From: Saccharothrix sp. HUAS TT1
Lineage (GTDB): Bacteria; Actinomycetota; Actinomycetes; Mycobacteriales; Pseudonocardiaceae
Length of the DNA: 64,000 nt
Direction of reading: 5' to 3'
NCBI RefSeq assembly: GCF_040744945.1
Contig: NZ_CP160453.1
Coordinates: 7,502,001 to 7,566,000 of the forward strand
Below, piece by piece: positions 1 through 7,421 of this stretch. The notes beneath the pieces are model-generated. The model was given only the letters and a program-made list of their open reading frames with translations, was not told the DNA's origin and did no database searches. Positions within the stretch are counted from its first letter, which is position 1. Each line of letters begins with the position of its first letter. A program made the position numbers and the translations under genes.

Positions 1-1
1 C

Positions 2-403
2 CAGCTGACCACCACCGGCGGCGGGAGTTCGAGCCGGATCATCGGCTGGCAGGACAAGTGCATCGACATCCCCAACTCCAACGCCGTCGAGGGCCAGCGC
101 CTCCAGCTCTGGGACTGCAACGGCACCGCCGCCCAGAACTGGACCTGGCCGGGTGACGGCACCGTCCGCGCCTTCGGCCTGTGCATGGACGTCGCCTGGG
201 GCTCCCGCGACAACGGCGCCGCCATCCAACTGGCCCGCTGCTCCGGCAACCCCGCCCAGCAGTTCGTCCTGAGCGGCGCCGGCGACCTCGTCAACCCGCA
301 GGCGAACAAGTGCGTCGACGTCACCTCCTGGGGCGGCACCGGCACCCCGCTCCAGCAGTGGGAGTGCCTGGGCGGCGCCAACCAAAAGTGGCGCCGAGGC
401 TAA
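2..403 (+). CDS. C-terminal part of a secreted ricin-type lectin (CBM13) protein, 5' end off the window
   Basis: Only the last 133 residues are present. They form a ricin B-like beta-trefoil carbohydrate-binding module: repeated Cys-Ile-Asp/Cys-Met-Asp/Cys-Val-Asp strands, each followed about 25 residues later by a QxW-type motif (QNW, QQF, QKW), as in CBM13. In actinomycetes this module usually sits at the C terminus of a secreted glycoside hydrolase, lyase or protease and binds galactose- or xylose-containing polymers. The catalytic part lies upstream and cannot be named. The stop at 401-403 is followed by a gene-free stretch. A CAZyme partner would suit the wall-degrading genes downstream, but that is inference. 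Confidence 0.85.
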   Translation, partial: QLTTTGGGSSSRIIGWQDKCIDIPNSNAVEGQRLQLWDCNGTAAQNWTWPGDGTVRAFGLCMDVAWGSRDNGAAIQLARCSGNPAQQFVLSGAGDLVNPQANKCVDVTSWGGTGTPLQQWECLGGANQKWRRG

Positions 404-453
404 CCCCACCACCACCAATCCCCACCACATCGGACCCGCAACGCCCCCGCAGA

Positions 454-587
454 GGTTCGATTTGACATGGGTTCGGGTGCCTTAGGCTGGTCGAAGCCGG
501 CAGGCCTGGCGGGACGCTCTTCCCCGCCGGGCCTGCCGGCTTTGGCCTGCATAGGGTGCCCGTAAGGGCCCCATGTCAAATCGAACC
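454..587. repeat. 134-bp palindromic element with perfect 18-bp terminal inverted repeats
   Basis: The ends GGTTCGATTTGACATGGG (454-471) and its exact reverse complement (570-587) bound the element. A second inner inverted repeat, 494-513 against 523-542, matches at 19 of 20 positions around a 9-base loop. The arms between are also partly complementary (CGGGTGCC/GGGTGCCC). RNA from either strand could fold into one long hairpin. It has no coding potential. It could be a MITE-like or REP-like dispersed element, or the strong terminator of the lectin gene. No second copy was seen in the window. Confidence 0.7.
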
Positions 588-596
588 GGACCTCCC

Positions 597-813
597 CTGA
601 ACGTAGAACTCACCGTCCCTGAACGTTCGACTCGCGCGCCCTGAACGTTCGACTCGCGCGCCCTGAACGTTCGACTCGCGCGCCCTGAACGTTCGACTCG
701 CGCGCCCTGAACGTTCGACTCGCGCGCTGAGCGTTGAACTCACCCGCTCCGAACGTAGGACTCTCGCGCTCCCAACGTAGGACTCTCGCGGTTGGGAGGT
801 AGGACACGCGAAG
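597..813 (+). repeat. Array 1 of the 22-bp phased repeat: ten units in one orientation
   Basis: Ten units begin at 597, 619, 641, 663, 685, 707, 727, 749, 771 and 793. The step is 22 bp except for one of 20 bp. The units at 619-706 are identical (CTGAACGTTCGACTCGCG plus four bases), and 707 differs only at the end. Outer units drift toward GAACGTAGGACTCTCGCG. There are no spacers, so it is not CRISPR. The array ends about 50 bases before the GntR start codon. Function unknown; see the related arrays at 17901 and 30857. Confidence 0.9.
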
Positions 814-822
814 AGGAGGGGT

Positions 823-835
823 GGTCCGTACATTT
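823..835. promoter_or_regulatory. Candidate GntR operator upstream of the GntR gene
   Basis: GGTCCGTACATTT lies 28 bases before the GntR start. Its 10-base core GTCCGTACAT recurs in inverse orientation at 1677-1686, ahead of the next gene. TGT/GT...AC symmetry is typical of HutC-type GntR operators. Autoregulation is inferred. Confidence 0.5.
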
Positions 836-862
836 AGGAGAGGAGTGGTGGGAGGAGGGTGG

Positions 863-1597
863 ATGTCCGCGCGCAGGCTCGACCGATCCGACGGTCCGCC
901 GTTGTGGCAGCAGCTGCAGGACGACCTGGTCGACCGCCTCCGCGCCGGCGAGTTCGACACCGGCTTCCCCGGTGAGCTGGCGCTCGTGCACGACTACGGC
1001 GTCAGCAGGCACACCGTCCGCCAAGCCCTGCACCGCCTCCGCGCCGACGGCCTGGTCGTCGCCGAACGCGGCCGCCAGCCCAGGGTCAGCACGGCCGCCG
1101 ACGTCGTCCAGCCGCTCGACACCCTGTACAGCCTGTTCGCCTCGGTCGAGGCCGCCGGGCTGGAGCAGCGGTCCGTCGTCCGGGTCCTCGACGTCCGGGC
1201 GGACGGCGTCATCGCCGACCAGCTCGACCTGGAGGGCTCCACCCCGCTCGTGCACCTCGAACGGCTGCGGCTGGCCGGTGGCGACCCGTTCGCGATCGAC
1301 CGCGTCTGGCTGCCCGCCGACCTGGCCGCACCGCTGCTGGCCGCCGACTTCACCCGCACCAGCCTCTACGCCGTGCTGGTCGAGCGCACCGGCACCCGCC
1401 TCGACCACAGCCAGGAGACGATCAAGGCCGTCGTGCCGACCCCCGCCGAACGCGCCCTGCTGCACTGCGGGCCGGACGTCGCGTGCCTGTCCATCCACCG
1501 GCTCGGCCGCGCCGCCGGGCGCCCGGTGGAGTGGCGGCACACGATGGTCCGGGGCGACCGGTACGCCGTCACCACGGAGTCGAAGACCTCCCGCTGA
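863..1597 (+). CDS. GntR-family (HutC-like) transcriptional regulator
   Basis: A protein of 244 residues. The N-terminal winged helix (about residues 12-75) contains the recognition helix GVSRHTVRQALHRLR and the wing GLVVAERGRQPRV. The remainder (about 85-240) has the layout of a UTRA effector-binding domain, which in this subfamily senses small metabolites and releases DNA. ATG at 863 was chosen because GGAGGAGGG stands just upstream. An in-frame GTG at 821 would extend the protein but lies next to the repeat array without a ribosome site. The same direction and a shared operator-like core suggest that it controls the sulfide-oxidation pair downstream as well as itself. The ligand is unknown. 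Confidence 0.85.
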   Translation: MSARRLDRSDGPPLWQQLQDDLVDRLRAGEFDTGFPGELALVHDYGVSRHTVRQALHRLRADGLVVAERGRQPRVSTAADVVQPLDTLYSLFASVEAAGLEQRSVVRVLDVRADGVIADQLDLEGSTPLVHLERLRLAGGDPFAIDRVWLPADLAAPLLAADFTRTSLYAVLVERTGTRLDHSQETIKAVVPTPAERALLHCGPDVACLSIHRLGRAAGRPVEWRHTMVRGDRYAVTTESKTSR

Positions 1598-1675
1598 CCC
1601 GAAGCCCCCACCCACGAGCCCCCGGGACCTGCGAACTCGAACACCTCACATTGCCCTCCCCGCACACCTCCGCCT

Positions 1676-1687
1676 AATGTACGGACA
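1676..1687. promoter_or_regulatory. Candidate GntR operator overlapping the -10 region of the sulfur operon
   Basis: AATGTACGGACA contains the reverse complement of the core at 824-833. It overlaps a TAATGT -10-like hexamer (1675-1680), 24 bases before the ATG at 1704. Binding here would block initiation. Inferred from the shared 10-mer only. Confidence 0.5.
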
Positions 1688-1703
1688 AATGACGGAGGCG
1701 GGC

Positions 1704-3047
1704 ATGGACGTCGAAACCATCAGCACAGAGGCCCTTGGCGACCGCGGCTACCTGGTGCACGACGGCGAGGCGGCCCTGGTCGTCGACCCGCAGCGCGACT
1801 TCGACCGGGTCGAGGACCTGGCCGCCCGGCTGGGCGTCCGGATCACGCACGTCGCCGAGACCCACGTGCACAACGACTACCTCACCGGCGGCCTGGCGCT
1901 GGCCCGCCGGCACGACGCCGCCTACCTGGTCGCCGCCGCCGAGGACGTGGCGTTCGAGCGCCACCCCGTCCACCCCGGCGACGAGTTCGCGGTCGGCGCG
2001 ATGACCGTGACCGCCGTCGCCACCCCCGGCCACACCGAGCACCACCTGGCCTACGTGGTCGAGCACGGCGGGCGGCGGGCCGTGTTCTCCGGCGGCAACC
2101 TGCTGTTCGGCTCGGTCGGCCGGACCGACCTGGTCGCGCCGGACAGGACCACCGACCTGACCCGCGCCCAGTACCGCTCGGCCCGCGCGCTGGCCGACCA
2201 CGCCGGTGACGACGCCACCCTCCACCCGACCCACGGGTTCGGCAGCTTCTGCTCCTCCGGCCCGGCCGTCGTCACCGACGGCTCCACCATCGCCGAGCAG
2301 CGGCGGTCCAACCACGTGCTGACCGACGACGACGAGCAGCACTTCGTCCGGACCCTGATCGCCAACCTCACCGCGCACCCGTCGTACTACTCGCACATGG
2401 CCCCGCTCAACCGCCTGGGACCGGGCGCGCCGGACCTGTCCCTGCCCGAACCGCTGCGCGCCGACGAGCTGAGGGCCAGGGTGGACGCGGGCCAGTGGGT
2501 GGTCGACCTGCGCGACCGGGTCGCGTTCGCCGCGGGTCACCTGACCGGCACGGTGAGCATCGAGTACGGCCGCAACTTCAGCACCTACCTGGGCTGGACG
2601 CTGCCGTGGGGCGAACCGGTCACGCTGGTCGGCTCCGAGCGGGACGTCCGCGCCGCGATCCGCGACCTGTCCCGCATCGGCGTGGACCGCCCGGGCGCGG
2701 CCGTCGGCGACGACCCCCGCGACCTCGCCCCCGGCCACCCGACGACCGGCTACCGCCGCGCCACCTGGTCGGACCTGGCCGGGACCGACCACCCGGTCGT
2801 GCTCGACGTCCGCCGCACCGACGAACACCTCGCGGGCCACGTCACCGGCTCCGCCAACATCCCCCTGCACGACCTCCTCGCCCGCCTGGACGAGGTCCCG
2901 CCGGGCGAGGTGTGGGTGCACTGCGCCTCCGGCTACCGGGCCGGGATCGCCGCGAGCATCCTGCACCGGTCGGGCCGGGACGTCGTGCACCTCGACGACG
3001 AGTGGGCCGACGCCGCCGAGTCCGGCGTGCCGATCACGGCGCCGTGA
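1704..3047 (+). CDS. MBL-fold hydrolase with two rhodanese domains (persulfide dioxygenase/sulfurtransferase type)
   Basis: A cytoplasmic protein of 447 residues. The metallo-beta-lactamase fold occupies about 1-245, with iron-ligand motif THVHND (His54, His56, Asp58) and GHTEHH near 110. Two rhodanese-like domains follow. The first (about 255-340) lacks the active-site cysteine. The second (about 350-447) has HCASGYR with catalytic Cys407. This is the CstB/ETHE1-like arrangement that oxidises glutathione- or low-thiol persulfides to sulfite and transfers sulfane sulfur. ATG 1704 follows GGAGG by 5 bases; the upstream in-frame ATG at 1689 lacks a site. The stop overlaps the start of the sulfite exporter gene, which fits sulfite production. 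Exact substrate is inferred. Confidence 0.85.
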   Translation: MDVETISTEALGDRGYLVHDGEAALVVDPQRDFDRVEDLAARLGVRITHVAETHVHNDYLTGGLALARRHDAAYLVAAAEDVAFERHPVHPGDEFAVGAMTVTAVATPGHTEHHLAYVVEHGGRRAVFSGGNLLFGSVGRTDLVAPDRTTDLTRAQYRSARALADHAGDDATLHPTHGFGSFCSSGPAVVTDGSTIAEQRRSNHVLTDDDEQHFVRTLIANLTAHPSYYSHMAPLNRLGPGAPDLSLPEPLRADELRARVDAGQWVVDLRDRVAFAAGHLTGTVSIEYGRNFSTYLGWTLPWGEPVTLVGSERDVRAAIRDLSRIGVDRPGAAVGDDPRDLAPGHPTTGYRRATWSDLAGTDHPVVLDVRRTDEHLAGHVTGSANIPLHDLLARLDEVPPGEVWVHCASGYRAGIAASILHRSGRDVVHLDDEWADAAESGVPITAP

Positions 3048-3802
3048 CACCGGTCGTCCTCGCCCTGGTCGCCGGGGCCGTCGTGGGCCTGTCCACGGGC
3101 GCGCTCGGCGGCGGTGGTGGCGTGCTCGCCGTGCCCGCCCTGATCTACCTGATGGGTTTCACCCCGGACCGGGCCACCACCGCGAGCCTCCTGGTCCTCG
3201 TGCTGACCTCCGTCGCCGCCCTCACCGCGCACGCCCGGTCCGGCACGGTCCGCTGGCGGCTGGGCGCGCTGTTCGCGGTCGCGGGCATGGCGCCGGCAGC
3301 CGCAGCGGGAGCCCTGACCCGTCACGTCCCCGCCGCCGCGCTGACCGGCGCGTTCAGCCTGGTGGCCGCCATGGCCGCGGTGTCGATGCTGCGCCGCTCC
3401 CCCACCACGACCACCGACCACCCGCGCCCGGTCCGGGCCGTCGGGCTCGGCGCCGGGGTGGGCACGGTGACCGGCTTCCTCGGCGTCGGCGGCGGCTTCC
3501 TCACCGTCCCCGCCCTGGTCGGCGTGCTCTCGGTGCCCATGAGGACCGCCGTGGGCACCAGCCTGCTGGTGATCTCGGTCAACGCGGGCGCGGCCCTCGC
3601 CGCCCGCCTCGGCGACGTGGCCCTGCTGGACTGGGCGCTGATCGGCCCGTTCGCCGCGACCGCGCTGCTCGGCACGTGGGACGGCAAGCGCCTGGCGGGC
3701 AAGGTCAGCACGACGACGCTGCGACGCGTGTTCGCGGTGGTGCTGCTGGGCATCGCCCTCTTCATGGGCGTGGACGCCGCCATCCAGGCGCTGACGCGCT
3801 GA
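3044..3802 (+). CDS. TauE/SafE-family sulfite/sulfonate exporter
   Basis: A membrane protein of 252 residues with about eight hydrophobic helices and the duplicated glycine-rich signature of the family (GALGGGGGVLAVPAL near 15 and GFLGVGGGFLTVPAL near 145). Members export sulfite, sulfoacetate or similar anions. GTG at 3044 overlaps the TGA of the MBL-rhodanese gene by 4 bases, so the two are translationally coupled. The pair makes physiological sense: the upstream enzyme generates sulfite from persulfide and this carrier removes it. Confidence 0.85.
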   Translation: MTPVVLALVAGAVVGLSTGALGGGGGVLAVPALIYLMGFTPDRATTASLLVLVLTSVAALTAHARSGTVRWRLGALFAVAGMAPAAAAGALTRHVPAAALTGAFSLVAAMAAVSMLRRSPTTTTDHPRPVRAVGLGAGVGTVTGFLGVGGGFLTVPALVGVLSVPMRTAVGTSLLVISVNAGAALAARLGDVALLDWALIGPFAATALLGTWDGKRLAGKVSTTTLRRVFAVVLLGIALFMGVDAAIQALTR

Positions 3803-3811
3803 GGGCACGGG

Positions 3812-3847
3812 GACGGCCCCCGGCGGGGAGAGTCGCCGGGGGCCGTC
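3812..3847. terminator. Bidirectional hairpin terminator
   Basis: A perfect 14-bp stem (GACGGCCCCCGGCG, 3812-3825, against 3834-3847) with an 8-base loop lies between the converging exporter and pectate lyase genes. No U-tract, as usual in high-GC actinomycetes. Confidence 0.8.
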
Positions 3848-3862
3848 GAACGAGCGGGGAGG

Positions 3863-4801
3863 TCAGCCGACCTTGCCCACGCCCGCACCGCTCTGCACAG
3901 AGGACTTCACGGTGGAGCACGCGTCGAGCACGTAGCTGTACGGGATCGACTTGACGCTGCCGCCCTGCTGACCCGAGCCGGAGTTCACGTGGCAGTTGTT
4001 CCGGGCGACCAGGGTGCCGGGGTCGGAGCTGCCCTCACCCAGGTGGAACGGGTCGCCGGTGTTCTCGAAGGTGTTGCCCTCCACCAGCACGCCGGCCTCC
4101 TCCGTGGAAGCCACGCCGTACGACGTCACGCCGCCGTAGTAGTTGTTGTAGACGTGCACGGGGTTGCCGAAGCGGACCCGCGGGTGGCGCTGGTTGGTGC
4201 CGTCGAACCAGTTGTGGTGGTAGCTGACGCGCAGCTTGCCGCGGTCCTGGCTGCCGTTGTCGTCGCTGTGGCCCAGCAGCATCGTCTTGTCGTGGCTGCT
4301 GACCTTGTTCCAGGACACGGTGACGCAGTCCGACGCGCGCTTGATGTCGATCGCGCCGTCGTACCCGTTGCGCAGGGTGTTGTGGTCGATCCACACCCTG
4401 GTGGAGGTCTCGACCTGGATGCCGTCGTCGGCCCAGTCCCGGAAGTTCAGGTTGCGGACGATGACGTTCGACACCTTGGAGATGTTCAGGCCGTGCCCGG
4501 CGATGGTGGCGCCCGAGCCGACACCGATGATCGTCTTGTTCGAGGCGATCTTGGTCATGCTGGACAGCGTGATGGTGCCCGAGACCCGGATGGTCTGCGT
4601 CGTGGTCGACTTGGCGGCGTTGGTGAACGCCGTCGCGTCGCTGACGGTCACCGTGCCACCACCGGCACCACCGGTGGTGCCACCGCACTGCGTGCCCCAA
4701 CCCTCGAGGTTGAAGTGCGCGGCGCTGGCGGAGGGCGCCATGCCGACGGACACGGCCAGGGCCGTGGCCGCGACGAGGGCGCGGTAGATCTTGCGTGACA
4801 T
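3863..4801 (-). CDS. Secreted pectate lyase, polysaccharide lyase family 1
   Basis: 312 residues. A Sec signal peptide (about 1-27, ending SASA) precedes a catalytic beta-helix domain. PL1 hallmarks are visible: VWIDHNTL (calcium and substrate cleft), SVSYHHN-like VSYHHNWFDG, and RHPRVRFG with the catalytic arginine. The enzyme cleaves polygalacturonate by calcium-dependent beta-elimination outside the cell. The length is typical of a single-domain PL1, with no binding module. GGAGGA stands 7 bases before the ATG. It is monocistronic, bounded by the terminator at 3812 and a 177-base gap, and faces the same way as the pectin operon. Confidence 0.93.
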   Translation of the reverse strand: MSRKIYRALVAATALAVSVGMAPSASAAHFNLEGWGTQCGGTTGGAGGGTVTVSDATAFTNAAKSTTTQTIRVSGTITLSSMTKIASNKTIIGVGSGATIAGHGLNISKVSNVIVRNLNFRDWADDGIQVETSTRVWIDHNTLRNGYDGAIDIKRASDCVTVSWNKVSSHDKTMLLGHSDDNGSQDRGKLRVSYHHNWFDGTNQRHPRVRFGNPVHVYNNYYGGVTSYGVASTEEAGVLVEGNTFENTGDPFHLGEGSSDPGTLVARNNCHVNSGSGQQGGSVKSIPYSYVLDACSTVKSSVQSGAGVGKVG

Positions 4802-4978
4802 GCGGTTTCCTCCATACGACTGTGGATGAAAAGGGAACCGGCGGCGGTCGAACGTGGCGGCGTGGACTGGCGGCGTGAACCACCAGCGGCGTGAACTGGC
4901 GGCGGCGGACCTGGCGGCGGCGGACTTGGCGGCGGCGGACCTGGGCAGCTTGGCGGCGGCCTCGCGGCTACACCGGGA
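4802..4978. other. Short GGCGGC-rich spacer with small direct repeats
   Basis: Between 4855 and 4960 the DNA is a run of imperfect 12-15 base direct repeats built on GGCGGCGGACCTG and GGCGGCGTGAAC. No gene or convincing operator was seen. It contains the promoter of the pectate lyase gene by position. Confidence 0.5.
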
Positions 4979-6130
4979 TCACCACCTCTCGACGGTGTGC
5001 CGGCGGACGTGCTCGAGGTCGAACTCGTCACCGAGACCCGGAGAGGAGGTCATGGTGACGTGCCCGTCGGCGTCGAGCGGGTCGGCGAGCGCGAGCCGGT
5101 GCGGCGGCACGCGGTCGAAGTCGTGCAGCGGGTGCAGCAGGCCGCGCTCGTACCAGCGGCCGTTGTCGGTGCCGCCGAGCACGGCCAGGCTGGCGGAGCC
5201 GTCGCCGTGGATCTCGCAGTCCACGTTGAACGCCTCGGCCAGGTGCAGCGCCTTGACCGTCGGCGAGATGCCGCCGACGTCGGTCGGCCCGGCGCGCAGG
5301 ATGTCGCACGCGCCCGAGGTGATCCACTCGGCCCGGCTCAGGTGCTTGCCCCAGGCCACCTCCGGCCCGATCACCGGGATGGACAGCTGCTCGGCCAGCC
5401 ACCGGTAGGAGCTGATCGACGCCTCCTCCATCGGCTCCTCGAACCAGTAGAAGTCCAGCGCCTCCAGCGCCCGCCCCAGCTCCAGCGCCTCGGTGCGGGA
5501 GTACCAGTGGTTGGCGTCGAGCATCAGCGCCACCTCCGGGCCGACGGCCTCGCGGACCGCCTCGCACGCCGCGATGTCGGCCCGCACGCTGGGCGCGCCC
5601 GGCACCGGCGGCATCCAGGTGTGCAGCTTGATCGCCCGGTAACCCGTCTCGACCAGCTGCTTGGCGAACGACGCGTAGTCGCCGGGCGTGCTCAGCCCGC
5701 CGGGCGCCTCGTCACCGCACATCGTGCTGGCGTAGGCCGGGATGCGCTCCCGCGCGCCGCCGAGCAGCTTCCACACCGGCAGCTCGGCCCGCTTGCCCAC
5801 CAGGTCCCACAGCGCGGTGTCGACGTAGCCGAGCGCCCGGTCGGTGAACCGGCCGTGCGAGCCGCGCTGCTTGCGGGCCATCTTCCGCCACAGCCGCTCC
5901 CGGTCCCACGGGTCCGCACCCATCAGGACCGGTCGCACGATCGAGTCGAGCACGGCGGGGCGCAGCTGGTCCGGGTGCACCTGCACGCGGCCCACGACAC
6001 CGTCGGAGTCGGTGATCTCCAGCAGCGCCTCGCGGATCTCGTGCTCGGCGCTCGGGTGCCGGTGCCCGTGCGGGTCCACCGCGGTCCACGCGGTGGTCGT
6101 GAACACCGACACCTCGACGCGCTCGATCAT
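4979..6130 (-). CDS. Enolase-superfamily (mandelate racemase-type) sugar-acid dehydratase/isomerase
   Basis: 383 residues with the capping domain at about 1-125 and a TIM barrel after it. Barrel motifs: AIKLHTW (a KxH catalytic pair), metal ligands in LMLDANHW, WFEEPM and IGPEVAWG, and the general acid/base histidine in CEIHGDGSAS. The KxH pair occurs in acid-sugar dehydratases such as rhamnonate and galactarate dehydratases. It is the last gene of the pectin operon, overlapping the binding-protein gene by 4 bases (ATGA). This implies action on a pectin-derived acid such as galacturonate- or rhamnose-derived aldonate. The precise reaction cannot be read from sequence. Confidence 0.8.
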   Translation of the reverse strand: MIERVEVSVFTTTAWTAVDPHGHRHPSAEHEIREALLEITDSDGVVGRVQVHPDQLRPAVLDSIVRPVLMGADPWDRERLWRKMARKQRGSHGRFTDRALGYVDTALWDLVGKRAELPVWKLLGGARERIPAYASTMCGDEAPGGLSTPGDYASFAKQLVETGYRAIKLHTWMPPVPGAPSVRADIAACEAVREAVGPEVALMLDANHWYSRTEALELGRALEALDFYWFEEPMEEASISSYRWLAEQLSIPVIGPEVAWGKHLSRAEWITSGACDILRAGPTDVGGISPTVKALHLAEAFNVDCEIHGDGSASLAVLGGTDNGRWYERGLLHPLHDFDRVPPHRLALADPLDADGHVTMTSSPGLGDEFDLEHVRRHTVERW

Positions 6131-7413
6131 TTGCGGTCCTCCCACTCCTTCTGCGCCTCGGTGAGCTTCTTCGCCACGTCGTCCAGGAACTGCTGGGCGG
6201 AGAGCTCGCCGAGCAGCACCTTCTGGTACTGGGGCTCGCTGTCGGTCTTGGTGATGGACGAGTACTGCGGCAGGTAGACCGGCGCGGGCACGAGCACCGT
6301 GGCCGGGTCCTCCAGGACGCCGAGCGCCATCTTCACGTGCGCGGCCGAGTCGATCCACGCCGCGCTGCGCACGTCGGTGTTGGCCGGGATCTGGCCGACC
6401 TTCTCGTTCCAGTAGCTGTTGGACTCGGCCGAGGTCAGGAACTCGGCGAACTTCCACGCCGCGTCCTGGTTCTCGCTGTTCCTGAACACCGCGAAGCCGT
6501 CGGTCGGGTTGGGCACGACGGTCCGCTTGCCGCTCGGGCCGACCGGCAGCGGCATCGCGGCGACCTTGTCGCCGAGCGCCTTGGTCACGTCGCTGTAGGA
6601 GCCGAGGTTGTGGTGCATCATCGCGACCGAGCCGCCGGTGAACTGGGCGATCATCTGGGTGAAGCTGTTGTTGACGTCGGCCTCGGGGGTGGCCTTCTTG
6701 TACAGGTCGGCGATCTTGTCGACCAGCTCGGCGTTGGCCGGGTCGCCCAGCGTGCTCTGGCCGTCCTTGAAGAAGTTGTCGACGCCGGAGTAGGCGTACG
6801 CCTCGGTGATCAGCTGGAACACCGAGCCCGCGCCGCCGCGGATGGTGTAGCCGTACTTGTTCGCGCCCGCGTCGGTGAGCTTCGTGGCGGTGCTGATGAA
6901 CTCGTCCCAGGTCTTCGGCGCCTCCAGGCCGGCGTCCTGGAACCAGTCGGTGCGGTACCAGACGATGTCCATGTTGGCCGACGACGGGACGATGTAGAGC
7001 TTGCCGTCCGGCGCGGTCTGGCGGACGGTCTCCACCAGCGAGGGCAGCAGCTTGTCCTTCAGCGGACCGCCGTTGATGCGGTCGTCGAGGGGCGCCAGCG
7101 CCTCCTGGCCGACCAGGTGCGCGAGGTACGAGGTGGTCACGCCGCCGACGTCGGGCGTCTCGCCGCCCGCGATGGCGGTGTCGTACTTCTGCTGCACCGA
7201 CGCGCTGGGGATGCCGACGTACTCGACCTTGATCTTCGGGTTCGCGGCCTCGAAGCGGGTGATCAGCTCCTTGTAGATCGGCTCGCGGGCGGGACCGCCG
7301 TTGTTGTCCCAGAACGTGATGGTGACCTCACCGTCGCTGCCCGCACCTCCCTCGGACGAGCAGGCGGACAGCGCCAGCGCGGCGGCGGCCACGGCGACCA
7401 GCAGTTTTCTCAT
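6127..7413 (-). CDS. Sugar ABC transporter substrate-binding lipoprotein
   Basis: 428 residues. A lipoprotein signal ends LALSAC with lipidated Cys18. The rest is a family 1 extracellular solute-binding fold (ITFWDNNGG..., YKELITRFEAANPKIKVEY, DIVWYRTDWFQDAGL). It captures oligosaccharides at the cell surface for the two permeases encoded just upstream in the operon, 8 bases away. Context (PL1-CE8 enzyme and an acid-sugar enzyme in the same operon) points to pectin-derived oligogalacturonides or rhamnogalacturonides. No ATP-binding subunit is encoded nearby. Confidence 0.9.
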   Translation of the reverse strand: MRKLLVAVAAAALALSACSSEGGAGSDGEVTITFWDNNGGPAREPIYKELITRFEAANPKIKVEYVGIPSASVQQKYDTAIAGGETPDVGGVTTSYLAHLVGQEALAPLDDRINGGPLKDKLLPSLVETVRQTAPDGKLYIVPSSANMDIVWYRTDWFQDAGLEAPKTWDEFISTATKLTDAGANKYGYTIRGGAGSVFQLITEAYAYSGVDNFFKDGQSTLGDPANAELVDKIADLYKKATPEADVNNSFTQMIAQFTGGSVAMMHHNLGSYSDVTKALGDKVAAMPLPVGPSGKRTVVPNPTDGFAVFRNSENQDAAWKFAEFLTSAESNSYWNEKVGQIPANTDVRSAAWIDSAAHVKMALGVLEDPATVLVPAPVYLPQYSSITKTDSEPQYQKVLLGELSAQQFLDDVAKKLTEAQKEWEDRK

Positions 7414-7421
7414 GATGCTCC

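Noticed and set aside
597..813. CRISPR array
   Set aside because: The 22-bp units are contiguous without unique spacers, and no cas genes are present.
792..1703. An N-terminal extension of the MBL-rhodanese protein
   Set aside because: The frame is open upstream but runs through the GntR gene in another phase, has no family similarity, and the ribosome site favours ATG 1704.
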